The notes below the pieces were generated by a model that had not been told where the DNA came from, did no database searches, and worked only from the letters and a program-made list of their open reading frames with translations. This document shows positions 1-6,908 of a stretch of 12,381 bases of DNA, piece after piece. Where the stretch lies: assembly GCA_946541285.1 (NCBI GenBank), contig CAMNJG010000028.1:1-12381 (forward strand), given 5' to 3'. Position 1 is the stretch's first letter. Every line of letters begins with the position of its first letter. The DNA comes from an uncultured Clostridia bacterium. Lineage in GTDB: Bacteria > Bacillota > Clostridia > Peptostreptococcales > Anaerovoracaceae. Made by a program: the position numbers and the translations under genes.

Positions 1-80
1 TCAAAATGGTGAGCGGAGCAACGCAGGACTCCATTCCGACCAGTATTTTTTGTCTGACTGGCCGATCGCTGAATTGTAAC
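1..80 (+). repeat. Left arm of window-terminal inverted repeat
   Basis: Bases 1-38 are the exact reverse complement of 12333-12370, and similarity continues with one gap and scattered changes to base 80 (right arm to 12292), including a shared 15-base block at 59-73. Read on the plus strand, this arm has an open frame from base 2 to a TAA at 77-79 containing RSNAGLHS; the right arm read on the minus strand shares those codons and then diverges by a one-base shift. No transposase lies between the arms. The likely explanation is a dispersed genomic repeat at which an assembly ended. A decayed 3' end of a repeated gene is also possible. The kamA-like gene ends at 118, and I see no clear terminator for it between the repeat and its stop. 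Confidence 0.9.
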
Positions 81-117
81 TGACACAGCCGGAAGGAACC
101 TCAGAAACTGTACTGTT

Positions 118-1257
118 TTAAATGGCAGATTCGTGAACCGGTACGCTTTCCAGCCACCGCTGTTCCTCTTCCACATCCTGTACGAACAACCTGCCGGCAT
201 TCGCACTGTTTTTCGCCTGATGATATTTGAATACCATCTGCCGGTCATCCAGTTCGCCCAGTATTTCGATTTTTCCGGTCGGATGAGACATCGCGTAGCG
301 GAAACATTTCCCCTGACCATTCTGATGTCTCTTCGCGTCTTCCACAATCCGCAGTCCTTTTCTCAGCGGAACCTGGAAATGGTTCAGAACCCCTCTGACC
401 GGCCGGCACTGGAAAACATAGTATGGCACCACTCCACAGGCCGTCAGCTTCCGGAAGAGTTCTGACAGGACCCGTGGATCGTCATTGATTTCCTTTAGCA
501 GAACCGTCTGGTTCCTGACAACAATCCCCGATTCCAGAAGAACCCTGACAGCTCCCGCCGTCTCCGGAGTCACTTCGTTTGGATGATTGAACTGTGTGAC
601 GACATAAATCTGTTTCTTTCGACCATACTGCCGGAGGATTTCCTGCAGTTCCGGATCGGTGGTAATCCGCTGAGGCAGCACGACCGGAATCCGTGTCCCG
701 AAACGGATCAGATCCAGCTGGTCCATTCCAGTAAAGATTTCCAGAAATTCTCTGATCCGCCGGTTACTGTTCATAAAAGCATCGCCACCACTGATCAGCA
801 CATTGCTGATTTCCGGATGACGGCGCACATATTCCTCCATCTCTCCCAGATGCTTCGCAACCTCATCATCCGACAGCCCTACCATCCTCTTGCGGAAACA
901 GTGCCGGCAGTACATGGCGCAACGGCTGGTTGAGAGGATCAGCGCGGTTTCATCATACTTATGCTGCATCCCCGGCAGCACGGTATTACTGGCTTCTCCA
1001 CTGGTATCGGCCTGCCCTTCCTCCGACAGTTCCCATCCGGAAGGCACAGACATCCTGCGGACCGGATCATCCGGGTTCTGCGGATCAATCAGGGACAGAT
1101 AATACTCATTAATATACATCGGGTACTTTTCATGGATTCCGCGGATGGTCTCCACTTCCCGTTCTGACAGCTTCAGGATATCTTTCAGGTCCTCGCTACT
1201 CCGGCAACCTTCTGACAACAGATCTTTCCAACTCTTATGATTCAGACTGACACTCAA
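118..1257 (-). CDS. KamA-family radical SAM/PLP aminomutase-like protein of uncertain substrate
   Basis: This 379-residue protein belongs to the lysine 2,3-aminomutase (KamA) family, which uses a [4Fe-4S] cluster, S-adenosylmethionine and PLP to move amino groups. Visible motifs are YYLSLIDP at 52-59, the radical SAM CxxxCxxC at C113/C117/C120, SGGD at 156-159, PVVLPQRIT at 191-199, FNHPNE at 223-228 and the probable PLP lysine K329 in PTGK. Clostridial lysine 2,3-aminomutase holds the lysine side chain with two aspartates (D293, D330). The first position here is arginine (R285 in QCRP) and the second region reads AMSHPTG, so lysine is an unlikely substrate. The C-terminal cysteine cluster of lysine aminomutase is absent, and the protein is shorter than the usual ~415. 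Translation starts at a TTG behind a strong GAGGAGG; the next in-frame Met is residue 47, inside the conserved region. The gene is monocistronic, with its own promoter. The family is certain, the reaction unknown. Confidence 0.9.
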   Translation of the reverse strand: MSVSLNHKSWKDLLSEGCRSSEDLKDILKLSEREVETIRGIHEKYPMYINEYYLSLIDPQNPDDPVRRMSVPSGWELSEEGQADTSGEASNTVLPGMQHKYDETALILSTSRCAMYCRHCFRKRMVGLSDDEVAKHLGEMEEYVRRHPEISNVLISGGDAFMNSNRRIREFLEIFTGMDQLDLIRFGTRIPVVLPQRITTDPELQEILRQYGRKKQIYVVTQFNHPNEVTPETAGAVRVLLESGIVVRNQTVLLKEINDDPRVLSELFRKLTACGVVPYYVFQCRPVRGVLNHFQVPLRKGLRIVEDAKRHQNGQGKCFRYAMSHPTGKIEILGELDDRQMVFKYHQAKNSANAGRLFVQDVEEEQRWLESVPVHESAI

Positions 1258-1266
1258 TTGACCAAT

Positions 1267-1274
1267 CCCTCCTC
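1267..1274 (-). promoter_or_regulatory. Ribosome binding site that fixes a TTG start
   Basis: The minus strand reads GAGGAGGG ten bases before the TTG at 1257. There is no nearby in-frame ATG, and the only other upstream in-frame TTG is followed immediately by a stop, so this site decides the start of the KamA-like gene. Confidence 0.75.
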
Positions 1275-1446
1275 AGAAAGCTGAATTCCGCAAATCCCGG
1301 ATCACAGAAGCTGACGAAAACTGACAGGGATATACGAAAATCAGACATGTTTTCAGTAAAAATGATTTTAAAAATAAAAGCAATTTTGAATAGATTCGTT
1401 ATGTTAATCGCAATTATTTCTCTTGTTTTCAATTTTTGACTTAATC

Positions 1447-1476
1447 ATTATACTAAAAAAAACATTTGAGTGTCAA
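1447..1476 (-). promoter_or_regulatory. Consensus sigma-A promoter for the KamA-like gene
   Basis: On the minus strand, TTGACA (1476-1471) and TATAAT (1452-1447) are separated by 18 bases. Both hexamers are perfect. The predicted transcript start near 1440 leaves an AT-rich 5' leader of about 180 bases before the TTG at 1257. Confidence 0.8.
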
Positions 1477-1629
1477 AAGTTGAATTCTTAAAAAATTACT
1501 ATACTCAATATTCGTTCTACAGTTCACGGACCATGTCATTCAATTAAATTTATCATCGTCGTTAGTACTTCTGCAGGCCGTGAGCATTCACACTCATTAC
1601 CATTCAGCAGTCGGTCAGTCTGATGTCAG

Positions 1630-1674
1630 AAAAATCTCCCTGAACTCAGTCCAACCGATCTGAGCCCAGGGAGA
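1630..1674 (-). terminator. Rho-independent terminator of the membrane-protein pair
   Basis: TCTCCCTG (1635-1642) pairs with CAGGGAGA (1667-1674), and CTCAG (1645-1649) with CTGAG (1660-1664) inside it. Read on the minus strand, the stem is followed by TTTTT. It lies 15 bases after the stop of the 103-residue membrane protein. Confidence 0.85.
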
Positions 1675-1688
1675 CCATCAACTCTTTT

Positions 1689-2000
1689 TTATTGTCTTTT
1701 CAGTGATTTTCTGACCACCCCAAGCGGATCACTGAACAGCAGAGAAACCAGCCAGATGATCATCCCCAGGGCTACAACAGAGAGACCCAGGAAAAAATCA
1801 TTGAGCATATCACTTCCTGCCGGAACGAAATAATCCGCTCCCAGTTCCGCATATTCAAAAATCGCGTCCACAAACCACATGAGCGAGGCACCCCAGAACA
1901 TCAGGGAAAGAAATCCGATTTTCAGCTCCCGGCGACGGTCACAGAAATACCAGACAATCGTCGCGGTAATCGCGGCAAGAACACTGGTCAGTAACGTCAT
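1689..2000 (-). CDS. Small three-helix membrane protein, unknown function
   Basis: I do not recognise a characterised family for this 103-residue protein. It has three hydrophobic segments (about residues 2-19, 29-48 and 68-89). A basic loop, DRRREK-like at 21-27, follows helix 1, and an acidic stretch with D45, E49 and E52 lies at the end of helix 2. The C-terminus is basic (RKSLKRQ). It starts at an ATG with AAGGAG nine bases upstream. It lies 18 bases downstream of the 134-residue membrane protein on the same strand and shares its terminator, so the two are almost certainly co-transcribed. The acidic residues near the membrane could serve a metal, proton or partner contact; that is inference only. 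Confidence 0.75.
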   Translation of the reverse strand: MTLLTSVLAAITATIVWYFCDRRRELKIGFLSLMFWGASLMWFVDAIFEYAELGADYFVPAGSDMLNDFFLGLSVVALGMIIWLVSLLFSDPLGVVRKSLKRQ

Positions 2001-2018
2001 TTTCGTTTTCTCCTTCCT

Positions 2019-2423
2019 CTATTCCGTTTTTTCTGCCACAGTTTCCACCGGACGTTTCTCAATGATATGGGTAATCCCTGCCAGGCCAGCCCAGGCCAGA
2101 GTGACCACTGCCGCCATCCCCACACCGACTGTGGACATCTCATGGAGCATTTCCGCAGTACTGACAGGATCCTGCGCGGCTGTCAGGAACGGGAAGAACG
2201 GTACAACTTCTCCATGCCATACGTGTTCAAAAGCCAGTAAGGCAGATCCGCCCCACAGCATCTGGTTCAGCCACTTCAGCTTACGGGAGAACGGAATCTT
2301 TCCTGCGGAAGTGTAATCCGCGTGAGAAGTCTGTTCCTTTTCCGCCATTTCCTTTGATTTCACAGATTTTTCAACGATTGTTGTGACGACCGCTTCTGCC
2401 GCCGGTACGATAAAACATGCCAT
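2019..2423 (-). CDS. Conserved-looking membrane protein with His-rich motif, unknown function
   Basis: This 134-residue protein begins with a short hydrophobic stretch (3-17), followed by a charged Lys/Glu linker (18-50) and two hydrophobic segments, about 51-65 and 97-120. The motif LLAFEHVWHGE (62-72) places H67 and H70 with E66 and E72 just after the first helix, and MLHEM (92-96) adds H94 before the second. That pattern would suit a metal or haem site, but I recognise no characterised family. Its look is that of a conserved clostridial hypothetical protein. The ATG is preceded by AAGGGAG with ten-base spacing. It is the first gene of a two-gene unit with the 103-residue protein and lies 124 bases downstream of the superoxide dismutase stop, with an inverted repeat between them. 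Confidence 0.75.
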   Translation of the reverse strand: MACFIVPAAEAVVTTIVEKSVKSKEMAEKEQTSHADYTSAGKIPFSRKLKWLNQMLWGGSALLAFEHVWHGEVVPFFPFLTAAQDPVSTAEMLHEMSTVGVGMAAVVTLAWAGLAGITHIIEKRPVETVAEKTE

Positions 2424-2463
2424 TTTTCAATTACTCCCTTCTCTTTCTGTTTATCGGATTTTC

Positions 2464-2539
2464 ACGCGGATTGCCGCCGGATCTGTAAAGAACGGCAGAT
2501 TTCTTCGGAAACTGCCCTGTCCCCCGTCAGAATCCGCGT
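2464..2539 (-). repeat. Nested inverted repeat between sod and the membrane pair
   Basis: ACGCGGATT at 2464-2472 is perfectly complementary to AATCCGCGT at 2531-2539. Between these arms a second hairpin pairs GGCAG (2494-2498) with CTGCC (2512-2516). Read on the minus strand, the outer stem is followed by GAAAATCC rather than a U-tract, so it is not a classical terminator. It may be an RNA structure that sets the ratio of sod to downstream expression. Confidence 0.55.
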
Positions 2540-2547
2540 TCCGGTTT

Positions 2548-3165
2548 TCAGCCCAGTGCTTTCTGATAATTGTCTTCAACTGCTGCCCAGTCCACGACTT
2601 CAAACAGGGCATCGATATAATCCGCCCGCAGATTCTTATACTTCAGATAATACGCGTGCTCCCATACATCCACCGCCAGGATCGGTACCAGATCGCTTCC
2701 CTCACTGAAAGGATTGTCCTGATTCGGACTCTGGGAAATGCTCAGGGTACCGTCCGGAGCGGTATTCAGCCAGGCCCATCCGGAACCGAACTGTCCCACA
2801 GCTGCTGCCTTCAGCTGTGCTTTGAGGGAGTCCAGATCACCAAACGCCTTTTCGATCTGCTCTTTCAGCGCGCCCTCCGGCTCTTTTTTCGGAGAAGGGG
2901 ACAGTACTGAAAAATACAGATTATGGTTATAGTAGCCACCGCCATTGTTTCTCAGTGCTTTGCGGAGAGCCGGATCCTCCACGGAATCCAGTGAGGACAG
3001 CAGCTTTTCAATCGGCTGATCCGTGACACCTGCTTTTTCCGCGGCTTCATTCAGTGCCTTTGTATACGTCGCGTGATGTTTGCCGTAATGTGTCTCCATC
3101 GTCAGCGTATCGATATGAGGTTCCAGCGCGTCAGAAGCAAAACTCAGTTCCACCTGTTTAAACAT
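2548..3165 (-). CDS. sodA: Superoxide dismutase, Mn-type of the Fe/Mn family
   Basis: This 205-residue cytoplasmic enzyme converts superoxide to oxygen and hydrogen peroxide. The four metal ligands are H26 (in THYGKHH), H81 (in GGGYYNHN), D166 and H170 (in DVWEHAYYLKY). The family signature DVWEHAYY and the core GQFGSGWAWL (124-133) are intact. The metal-tuning glutamine sits at Q149 in NQD, and the iron-type glutamine before the NH motif is missing (GGGYYNH). This points to manganese or cambialistic use. The start at 3165 matches the family's usual N-terminus (DALEPHIDTLTMETHYGKHH) and has AAAGGA nine bases upstream. The frame is open further upstream and has another ATG at 3231 with GGGAG at good spacing, which would add 22 residues. 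The gene is divergent from the phosphoglucomutase gene. Confidence 0.93.
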   Translation of the reverse strand: MFKQVELSFASDALEPHIDTLTMETHYGKHHATYTKALNEAAEKAGVTDQPIEKLLSSLDSVEDPALRKALRNNGGGYYNHNLYFSVLSPSPKKEPEGALKEQIEKAFGDLDSLKAQLKAAAVGQFGSGWAWLNTAPDGTLSISQSPNQDNPFSEGSDLVPILAVDVWEHAYYLKYKNLRADYIDALFEVVDWAAVEDNYQKALG

Positions 3166-3262
3166 AACTCTTGATCCTTTCCCGGCAGGACCGTCCTTTC
3201 CCGCCGTTTCCGTATGGTGCAGGAAATTCATGACAGATCTCCCGCCTGCATTCCTGTCCTCT

Positions 3263-3268
3263 ATTATA
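3263..3268 (-). promoter_or_regulatory. Promoter -10 box for sod
   Basis: The minus strand reads TATAAT at 3268-3263, about 95 bases before the chosen sod start. No good -35 hexamer lies 16-18 bases further upstream, so an activator may be needed. The leader would include both candidate ATG codons, 3231 and 3165. Confidence 0.5.
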
Positions 3269-3325
3269 TTGTATTTTCGTTCAAATAACCCCACTGTTTT
3301 TTGTATTTTCCGAAAAAATCCTCCG

Positions 3326-3354
3326 TTTTTTTTCAATGAAGAATCCTATATAAT
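3326..3354 (+). promoter_or_regulatory. Probable promoter for the phosphoglucomutase gene
   Basis: A perfect TATAAT lies at 3349-3354, about 50 bases before the gene start. The -35 position at 3326-3331 is only a T-run, so the call rests on the -10 box. Sod and phosphoglucomutase promoters diverge from this AT-rich gap. Confidence 0.5.
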
Positions 3355-3403
3355 GAAATTATGACTGGAACCCCAACTCTCCTGCAGAAAGAAAGGAGCG
3401 ATT

Positions 3404-5098
3404 ATGAATCATCTGGAACAATATCAGGAATGGCTGGACCATCTCAAAGACAGCGACCCTCTGAAACAGGAGCTGTACGCCATCAGGGAGGATGAAAAAG
3501 AAATCGAAGACCGCTTTTATCAGGAACTCCGTTTCGGCACCGCGGGACTCCGCGGCAAACTCGGCGCCGGTACCAACCGGATGAATTTCCTGACCGTCGG
3601 AAAAGCGACACAGGGCATTGCTGATTTTATCGTGGAACACGGCCGGGAAGCCATGGAAAAGGGAGTCGTCATCACCCACGATCCCCGTCATTTTTCCCGC
3701 GAATTCTGTGAATATACCGCAGGGATCCTGGCCGCGAACGGCATCCGGGTCTATACTTTCCCTGATCTGCGCGCGACCCCGGAGCTGGCTTTCATGATCC
3801 GTCATCTGGGGACAATCTCCGGAATCAATATTACCGCGTCCCACAATCCAAAAGAATACAACGGATACAAGGTTTACTGGGAAGATGGCTGCCAGGTATC
3901 CTCCGAAATCGCGGACGCGATGAGCCAGAGGATCGAACTCGTCAATCCATGGGAGGACATCCGGACATCGTCTTTTGAAGACGGGCTGAAAACGGGAAAT
4001 ATCCGGATCCTGACATCTGAATATGACCGTGCCTATCTCGATAAAATCGAGAGCCTCGCCATCCATCATGGTGACGACCTGGATCTTTCCATCCCCCTGA
4101 TCTACACGCCCCTGAACGGCTGCGGCGCCGTCCCGTTCCGTCAGATGCTGACAGACCGTGGATTTACGGACTGGATGATTGTCCCGGAACAGGAAAAACC
4201 GGACCCGGACTTTACGACAGTCGGCTACCCGAATCCGGAAGACCCGGCAGCGTTCCGGCTCAGTGAACAGTACGGCAGGCAGCGGAACGCGGAACTGCTG
4301 ATGGCCACCGACCCGGACGCGGACCGCTTCGCCATCGAAATCCGGAATGATGAAGGCGAATATATCCCGCTCAACGGAAATCAGACCGGATACCTTCTGG
4401 TGAACTACCTGCTGGAAGGACGAAAGGCCGCCGGGACACTTCCGGAAAAAGGAGCCATGGTCAAATCCATTGTCACGTCCTCCCTGTCGGAAATCATTGC
4501 GCGTGCCTACGGTGTTGAGATGTTTGAGACCCTGACCGGATTCAAGAATATCTGTGGAAAAATCCCATGGCTGCAGGCCAACGGATATACGTATCTTTTC
4601 GGCTATGAGGAATCGATCGGCTACTCTGCCTGTGAAGAGATACGCGATAAAGACGGGATTTCCGCCGGCATGCTGGTCGCGGAAGCAGCCGCTTACTACC
4701 GGAAACAGGGCAAGACCCTGTGGGACGTCCTGCAGGAAATCTATGCAGAATACGGCTATTTCGCGGAGGATGAACCGAATCTTGTCCTGGAGGGGATTCC
4801 GGGAGAACAGAGGATCACACGGATGATGAAATGGTTCCGGACACACCTGCCGTCAGAAGCAGCCGGAAGCAGAGTGACCCGGATCATCGACTATCTCGGA
4901 GGGTATGAGGACATCCCCCCGCAGAACGCGATCCGCGTCTTTCTGGAAAACGGCAGCTGGTTTGCCATCCGTCCAAGCGGAACTGAACCTAAAATCAAGT
5001 TTTACTTTTACTCCCATCAGGATTCTCCGGAGAAAGCCCATACTGTCAACCAGCAGCTCCGGGAGGAAATCCTGGCGATGATCCGTCAGGTGGAATAA
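3404..5098 (+). CDS. pgcA: Alpha-phosphoglucomutase / phosphomannomutase family
   Basis: This 564-residue cytoplasmic enzyme interconverts glucose 1-phosphate and glucose 6-phosphate, linking glycolysis to UDP-glucose and glycogen. All four parts of the alpha-D-phosphohexomutase fold are present. The N-terminal signature FGTAGLRGKLG is at 44-54. The phosphoserine loop TASHNP at 144-149 carries S146. The magnesium site DPDADR is at 303-308, the sugar-binding EES at 402-404, and the C-terminal phosphate-binding RPSGTEPK at 523-530. Length fits the clostridial and Bacillus PgcA/PgmB-type enzymes. The ATG follows AAGGAG with a short five-base spacing. It is a single-gene unit converging on the YdcF gene at 5176. 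Specificity for glucose over mannose phosphates is inferred from subfamily length and motifs, not proven. Confidence 0.93.
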   Translation: MNHLEQYQEWLDHLKDSDPLKQELYAIREDEKEIEDRFYQELRFGTAGLRGKLGAGTNRMNFLTVGKATQGIADFIVEHGREAMEKGVVITHDPRHFSREFCEYTAGILAANGIRVYTFPDLRATPELAFMIRHLGTISGINITASHNPKEYNGYKVYWEDGCQVSSEIADAMSQRIELVNPWEDIRTSSFEDGLKTGNIRILTSEYDRAYLDKIESLAIHHGDDLDLSIPLIYTPLNGCGAVPFRQMLTDRGFTDWMIVPEQEKPDPDFTTVGYPNPEDPAAFRLSEQYGRQRNAELLMATDPDADRFAIEIRNDEGEYIPLNGNQTGYLLVNYLLEGRKAAGTLPEKGAMVKSIVTSSLSEIIARAYGVEMFETLTGFKNICGKIPWLQANGYTYLFGYEESIGYSACEEIRDKDGISAGMLVAEAAAYYRKQGKTLWDVLQEIYAEYGYFAEDEPNLVLEGIPGEQRITRMMKWFRTHLPSEAAGSRVTRIIDYLGGYEDIPPQNAIRVFLENGSWFAIRPSGTEPKIKFYFYSHQDSPEKAHTVNQQLREEILAMIRQVE

Positions 5099-5145
5099 AA
5101 GAAGGCACAGAAAAAATGCTGCGCTCAGGATGACAGGCAACGGTC

Positions 5146-5172
5146 CGCGGGGCCAGCCGGGAACTGCCCGCG
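5146..5172. terminator. Weak GC-rich hairpin between convergent genes
   Basis: CGCGGG (5146-5151) pairs with CCCGCG (5167-5172) between the phosphoglucomutase stop and the convergent YdcF stop. Neither strand has a U-tract directly after the stem; the minus strand has TTTTTT about 30 bases later. It may slow polymerase in both directions, but it is not a clear rho-independent terminator. Confidence 0.3.
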
Positions 5173-5175
5173 CGA

Positions 5176-5925
5176 TCAGATATTCCCGCAGGCGAAATCC
5201 TTGACTGTCCCCATGAATTCCCGCAGCATGTTATTGGGAAGGTACAGCGGAGTAGAGCCTGCCGCAATGCCGTATACATGACGGATGCCGGATTTCCTCG
5301 CCAGCGCGCAGGCTCTGTACAGATGGAAATTGTTCGTGACGATGCCGACCCGGTCATGCTCCGGATCGAACAGTTCCTGGCTGAATTCCATGTTTTCCCT
5401 CGTATTTTCCGCTTCTGTCTCCAGCAGAATCCGGTTTTCCTCAATGCCGTGCAGGACAAGGTAGGCTTTCATCCCCACTGCCTCCTCATAGGGTTCATTG
5501 TAGCCCTGTCCACCGGAAACAATACAGACCGTGCCTTCATTTTCATCCAGATATTCACAGGCGGCGTTCAGACGGTACCGCAGGACCACACTGGGTCCGT
5601 CTTCATAAATCTGCGCGCCCGGAATGATCAGATAATCCAGGTCTTTTACAGGTTCTTCATGAAACGATCCGGCAATCCGGGACTCCACAAACAGGAACAG
5701 TCCTGCTGCTCCTGCAAGCATCAGCAGCAGGACGATCCTGAACCAGAGAGGCAGTTTCCCCCAGAGACGAAAATGCGCGGCAGCTGCGCAGAGCAGCGCA
5801 GCCGCACCCAGTGACAGCCAGACCAGAAAAAAACCGGTGCCACTGCCGACACTGCGCACAAGAATCCCATAACCGATCAAAACAACTGCCAGAAAAATCC
5901 ATATCCACTGTCTAACGACTGCCAT
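5176..5925 (-). CDS. YdcF/DUF218-family membrane protein (paralogue 1)
   Basis: This 249-residue protein has a membrane-anchored YdcF (DUF218) domain. Three hydrophobic segments (about 5-23, 30-51 and 62-81) precede the Rossmann-like domain starting at DYLIIPGAQ (97-105). Family motifs are SGGQG (137-141), ENTREN (173-178) and TNNFHxxR (197-204). E. coli YdcF binds S-adenosylmethionine and other members act near the cell envelope, but the reaction is not established. I chose the ATG at 5925 because AGAGG lies eight bases upstream; a GTG at 5934 sits directly on that site. The gene follows the MazG-like gene by 32 bases, so they form an operon. A second YdcF protein, without the membrane helices, is encoded at 8367-8978. 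Confidence 0.85.
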   Translation of the reverse strand: MAVVRQWIWIFLAVVLIGYGILVRSVGSGTGFFLVWLSLGAAALLCAAAAHFRLWGKLPLWFRIVLLLMLAGAAGLFLFVESRIAGSFHEEPVKDLDYLIIPGAQIYEDGPSVVLRYRLNAACEYLDENEGTVCIVSGGQGYNEPYEEAVGMKAYLVLHGIEENRILLETEAENTRENMEFSQELFDPEHDRVGIVTNNFHLYRACALARKSGIRHVYGIAAGSTPLYLPNNMLREFMGTVKDFACGNI

Positions 5926-5957
5926 CACTGTCACCTCTTTTTCTGCGTAAACCCTTC

Positions 5958-6293
5958 TCAGCTTTTCAGACTCTGTAACTGATCATATTTGGCGGCGCTG
6001 CCTCTCGCTTTTTCGACCGGATACTTCTCTTCATTTTTTGTCATCTTCGCGTTGACGATTTCGTCCACATCCAGTTCCAGCGCGTCAAGCAGATCCTGGC
6101 AGTAGACAATAACATCCGCCAGCTCTTCCTTCACATGTTCCAGATCGTACTCTGTCTCACTCCACTGGAAACATTCCAGCAGCTCCGCAGCTTCAATCGA
6201 AATACTTTTCGCCAGGCTTCCCGGGGTATGGAACTGTTCCCATTCCCGGTCCTCTGTAAATTTCCTGATGCGTTCGACGGTTTCTTTTCTCAT
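5958..6293 (-). CDS. MazG-like nucleotide pyrophosphohydrolase
   Basis: This 111-residue protein belongs to the all-alpha NTP pyrophosphohydrolase superfamily, probably the single-domain MazG/RS21-C6 (dCTPase) type that clears non-canonical nucleoside triphosphates by releasing pyrophosphate. The magnesium-binding ExxE...ExxD motif is visible as E37/E40 in EAAELLE and E57/D60 in EELAD. The typical tail NEEKYPVEKARG lies at 87-98. Length matches the single-domain group, against about 260 for full MazG. The ATG at 6293 has AGGA close upstream and GGGGGA a little further. It is first in a two-gene unit with the YdcF gene, behind an extended -10 promoter. The substrate cannot be told from sequence. 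Confidence 0.88.
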   Translation of the reverse strand: MRKETVERIRKFTEDREWEQFHTPGSLAKSISIEAAELLECFQWSETEYDLEHVKEELADVIVYCQDLLDALELDVDEIVNAKMTKNEEKYPVEKARGSAAKYDQLQSLKS

Positions 6294-6367
6294 GATGTCC
6301 TGAATCCCCCTTTCCTGATCCGGTGACTGTACTTCTGAGAATCCTGGTGACCAGAATTCTGTTATTC

Positions 6368-6376
6368 ATTATAGCA
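6368..6376 (-). promoter_or_regulatory. Extended -10 promoter for the mazG-like/ydcF unit
   Basis: The minus strand reads TGCTATAAT at 6376-6368, an extended -10 with a perfect core, about 75 bases before the gene start. The -35 position is poor, which is usual for extended -10 promoters. Confidence 0.6.
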
Positions 6377-6513
6377 TCGGCTGTGTAATTTTTATATGCT
6401 GGTTTTCGAGTTACGCCGTTCGTCGGAACAGGTGTTTATTTTTCCTGTGATTTTGGCCGTACACTGAACTGTGACGTAAAATCCGAAATATTTCAGAAAT
6501 ACAGAAAAAGTTC

Positions 6514-6542
6514 TTGACTTTGATCAGATACAGTAGTATTTT
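6514..6542 (+). promoter_or_regulatory. Promoter of the T-box/trpB2 transcript
   Basis: TTGACT (6514-6519) and TATTTT (6537-6542) are separated by 17 bases and lie just upstream of the T-box Stem I. Confidence 0.65.
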
Positions 6543-6559
6543 AGATAAAAATCACACAG

Positions 6560-6860
6560 TCACACAAACCGTTGATGCGGAGATAAAGATGGCGATGCCC
6601 CCACAGAGAGCCTGCGATGCTGAGAATCAGGCGGAACACAAACCATCAAATGGACCGCGGAGGGCGCAGTGAACAGATCGGTCCCCGATCCTATTATTCT
6701 GCGACGTCAGGCACACGTCAGAGGCCGGGGATATGTCAGTATCCCGCAAAGCTGTACGGGTAAAACCGTAAATCAGGGTGGCACCGCGGATTATCACTCA
6801 GTAAATAATTCGTCCCTGACAGAATGAAAGCACTCATTCTGTCAGGGATTTTTTATTTTC
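6560..6860 (+). promoter_or_regulatory. Tryptophan T-box riboswitch leader
   Basis: This leader senses uncharged tRNA-Trp and lets transcription into trpB2 continue when tryptophan is scarce. The T-box core AGGGTGGCACCGCG is at 6775-6788. In Stem I, GATGG (6588-6592) pairs with CCATC (6643-6647) and GCGG (6577-6580) with CCGC (6655-6658). The internal loop between them has the S-turn-like AGATAAA on the left and the specifier TGG (6651-6653, Trp) on the right. The T-box TGGC (6779-6782) suits the NCCA end of a tRNA with discriminator G, as bacterial tRNA-Trp has. CAGGG (6774-6778) can pair with CCCTG (6814-6818) as the antiterminator, which would break the terminator. Stem boundaries are by eye. 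Confidence 0.95.
6813..6855 (+). terminator. T-box terminator hairpin
   Basis: A perfect 15-base stem pairs 6813-6827 (TCCCTGACAGAATGA) with 6834-6848 across a six-base loop and is followed by TTTTTT. Its 5' arm shares CCCTG with the antiterminator, giving the on/off choice. Confidence 0.95.
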
Positions 6861-6908
6861 CATAAAAATATTCTATGTCCGTCGTTACCAAAAGAAAGGA
6901 GCCCTACC

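Larger units (their letters stand above)
1258..1688. other. Intergenic region, 431 bases
   Basis: This gap holds the long KamA leader (1258-1440), its promoter (1447-1476) and the terminator of the upstream two-gene unit (1630-1674). I see no gene in it. Bases 1477-1629 show no recognisable site. A 65-codon minus-strand frame at 1235-1432 starts at TTG without a good ribosome binding site, overlaps the real gene start and is not credible. Confidence 0.6.

Noticed and set aside
1235..1432. 65-codon minus-strand frame in the KamA leader
   Set aside because: It starts at TTG without a good ribosome binding site, overlaps the real start and looks like random AT-rich translation.
3359..4846. Long minus-strand open frame (495 codons) opposite phosphoglucomutase
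   Set aside because: It lies antisense within a gene whose motifs are complete, and its composition (many Arg, Phe, Asp, no domain) is that of a shadow frame.
6481..6510. CodY box before the T-box promoter
   Set aside because: The best alignment matches only about 10 of 15 positions, which is expected by chance in AT-rich DNA.
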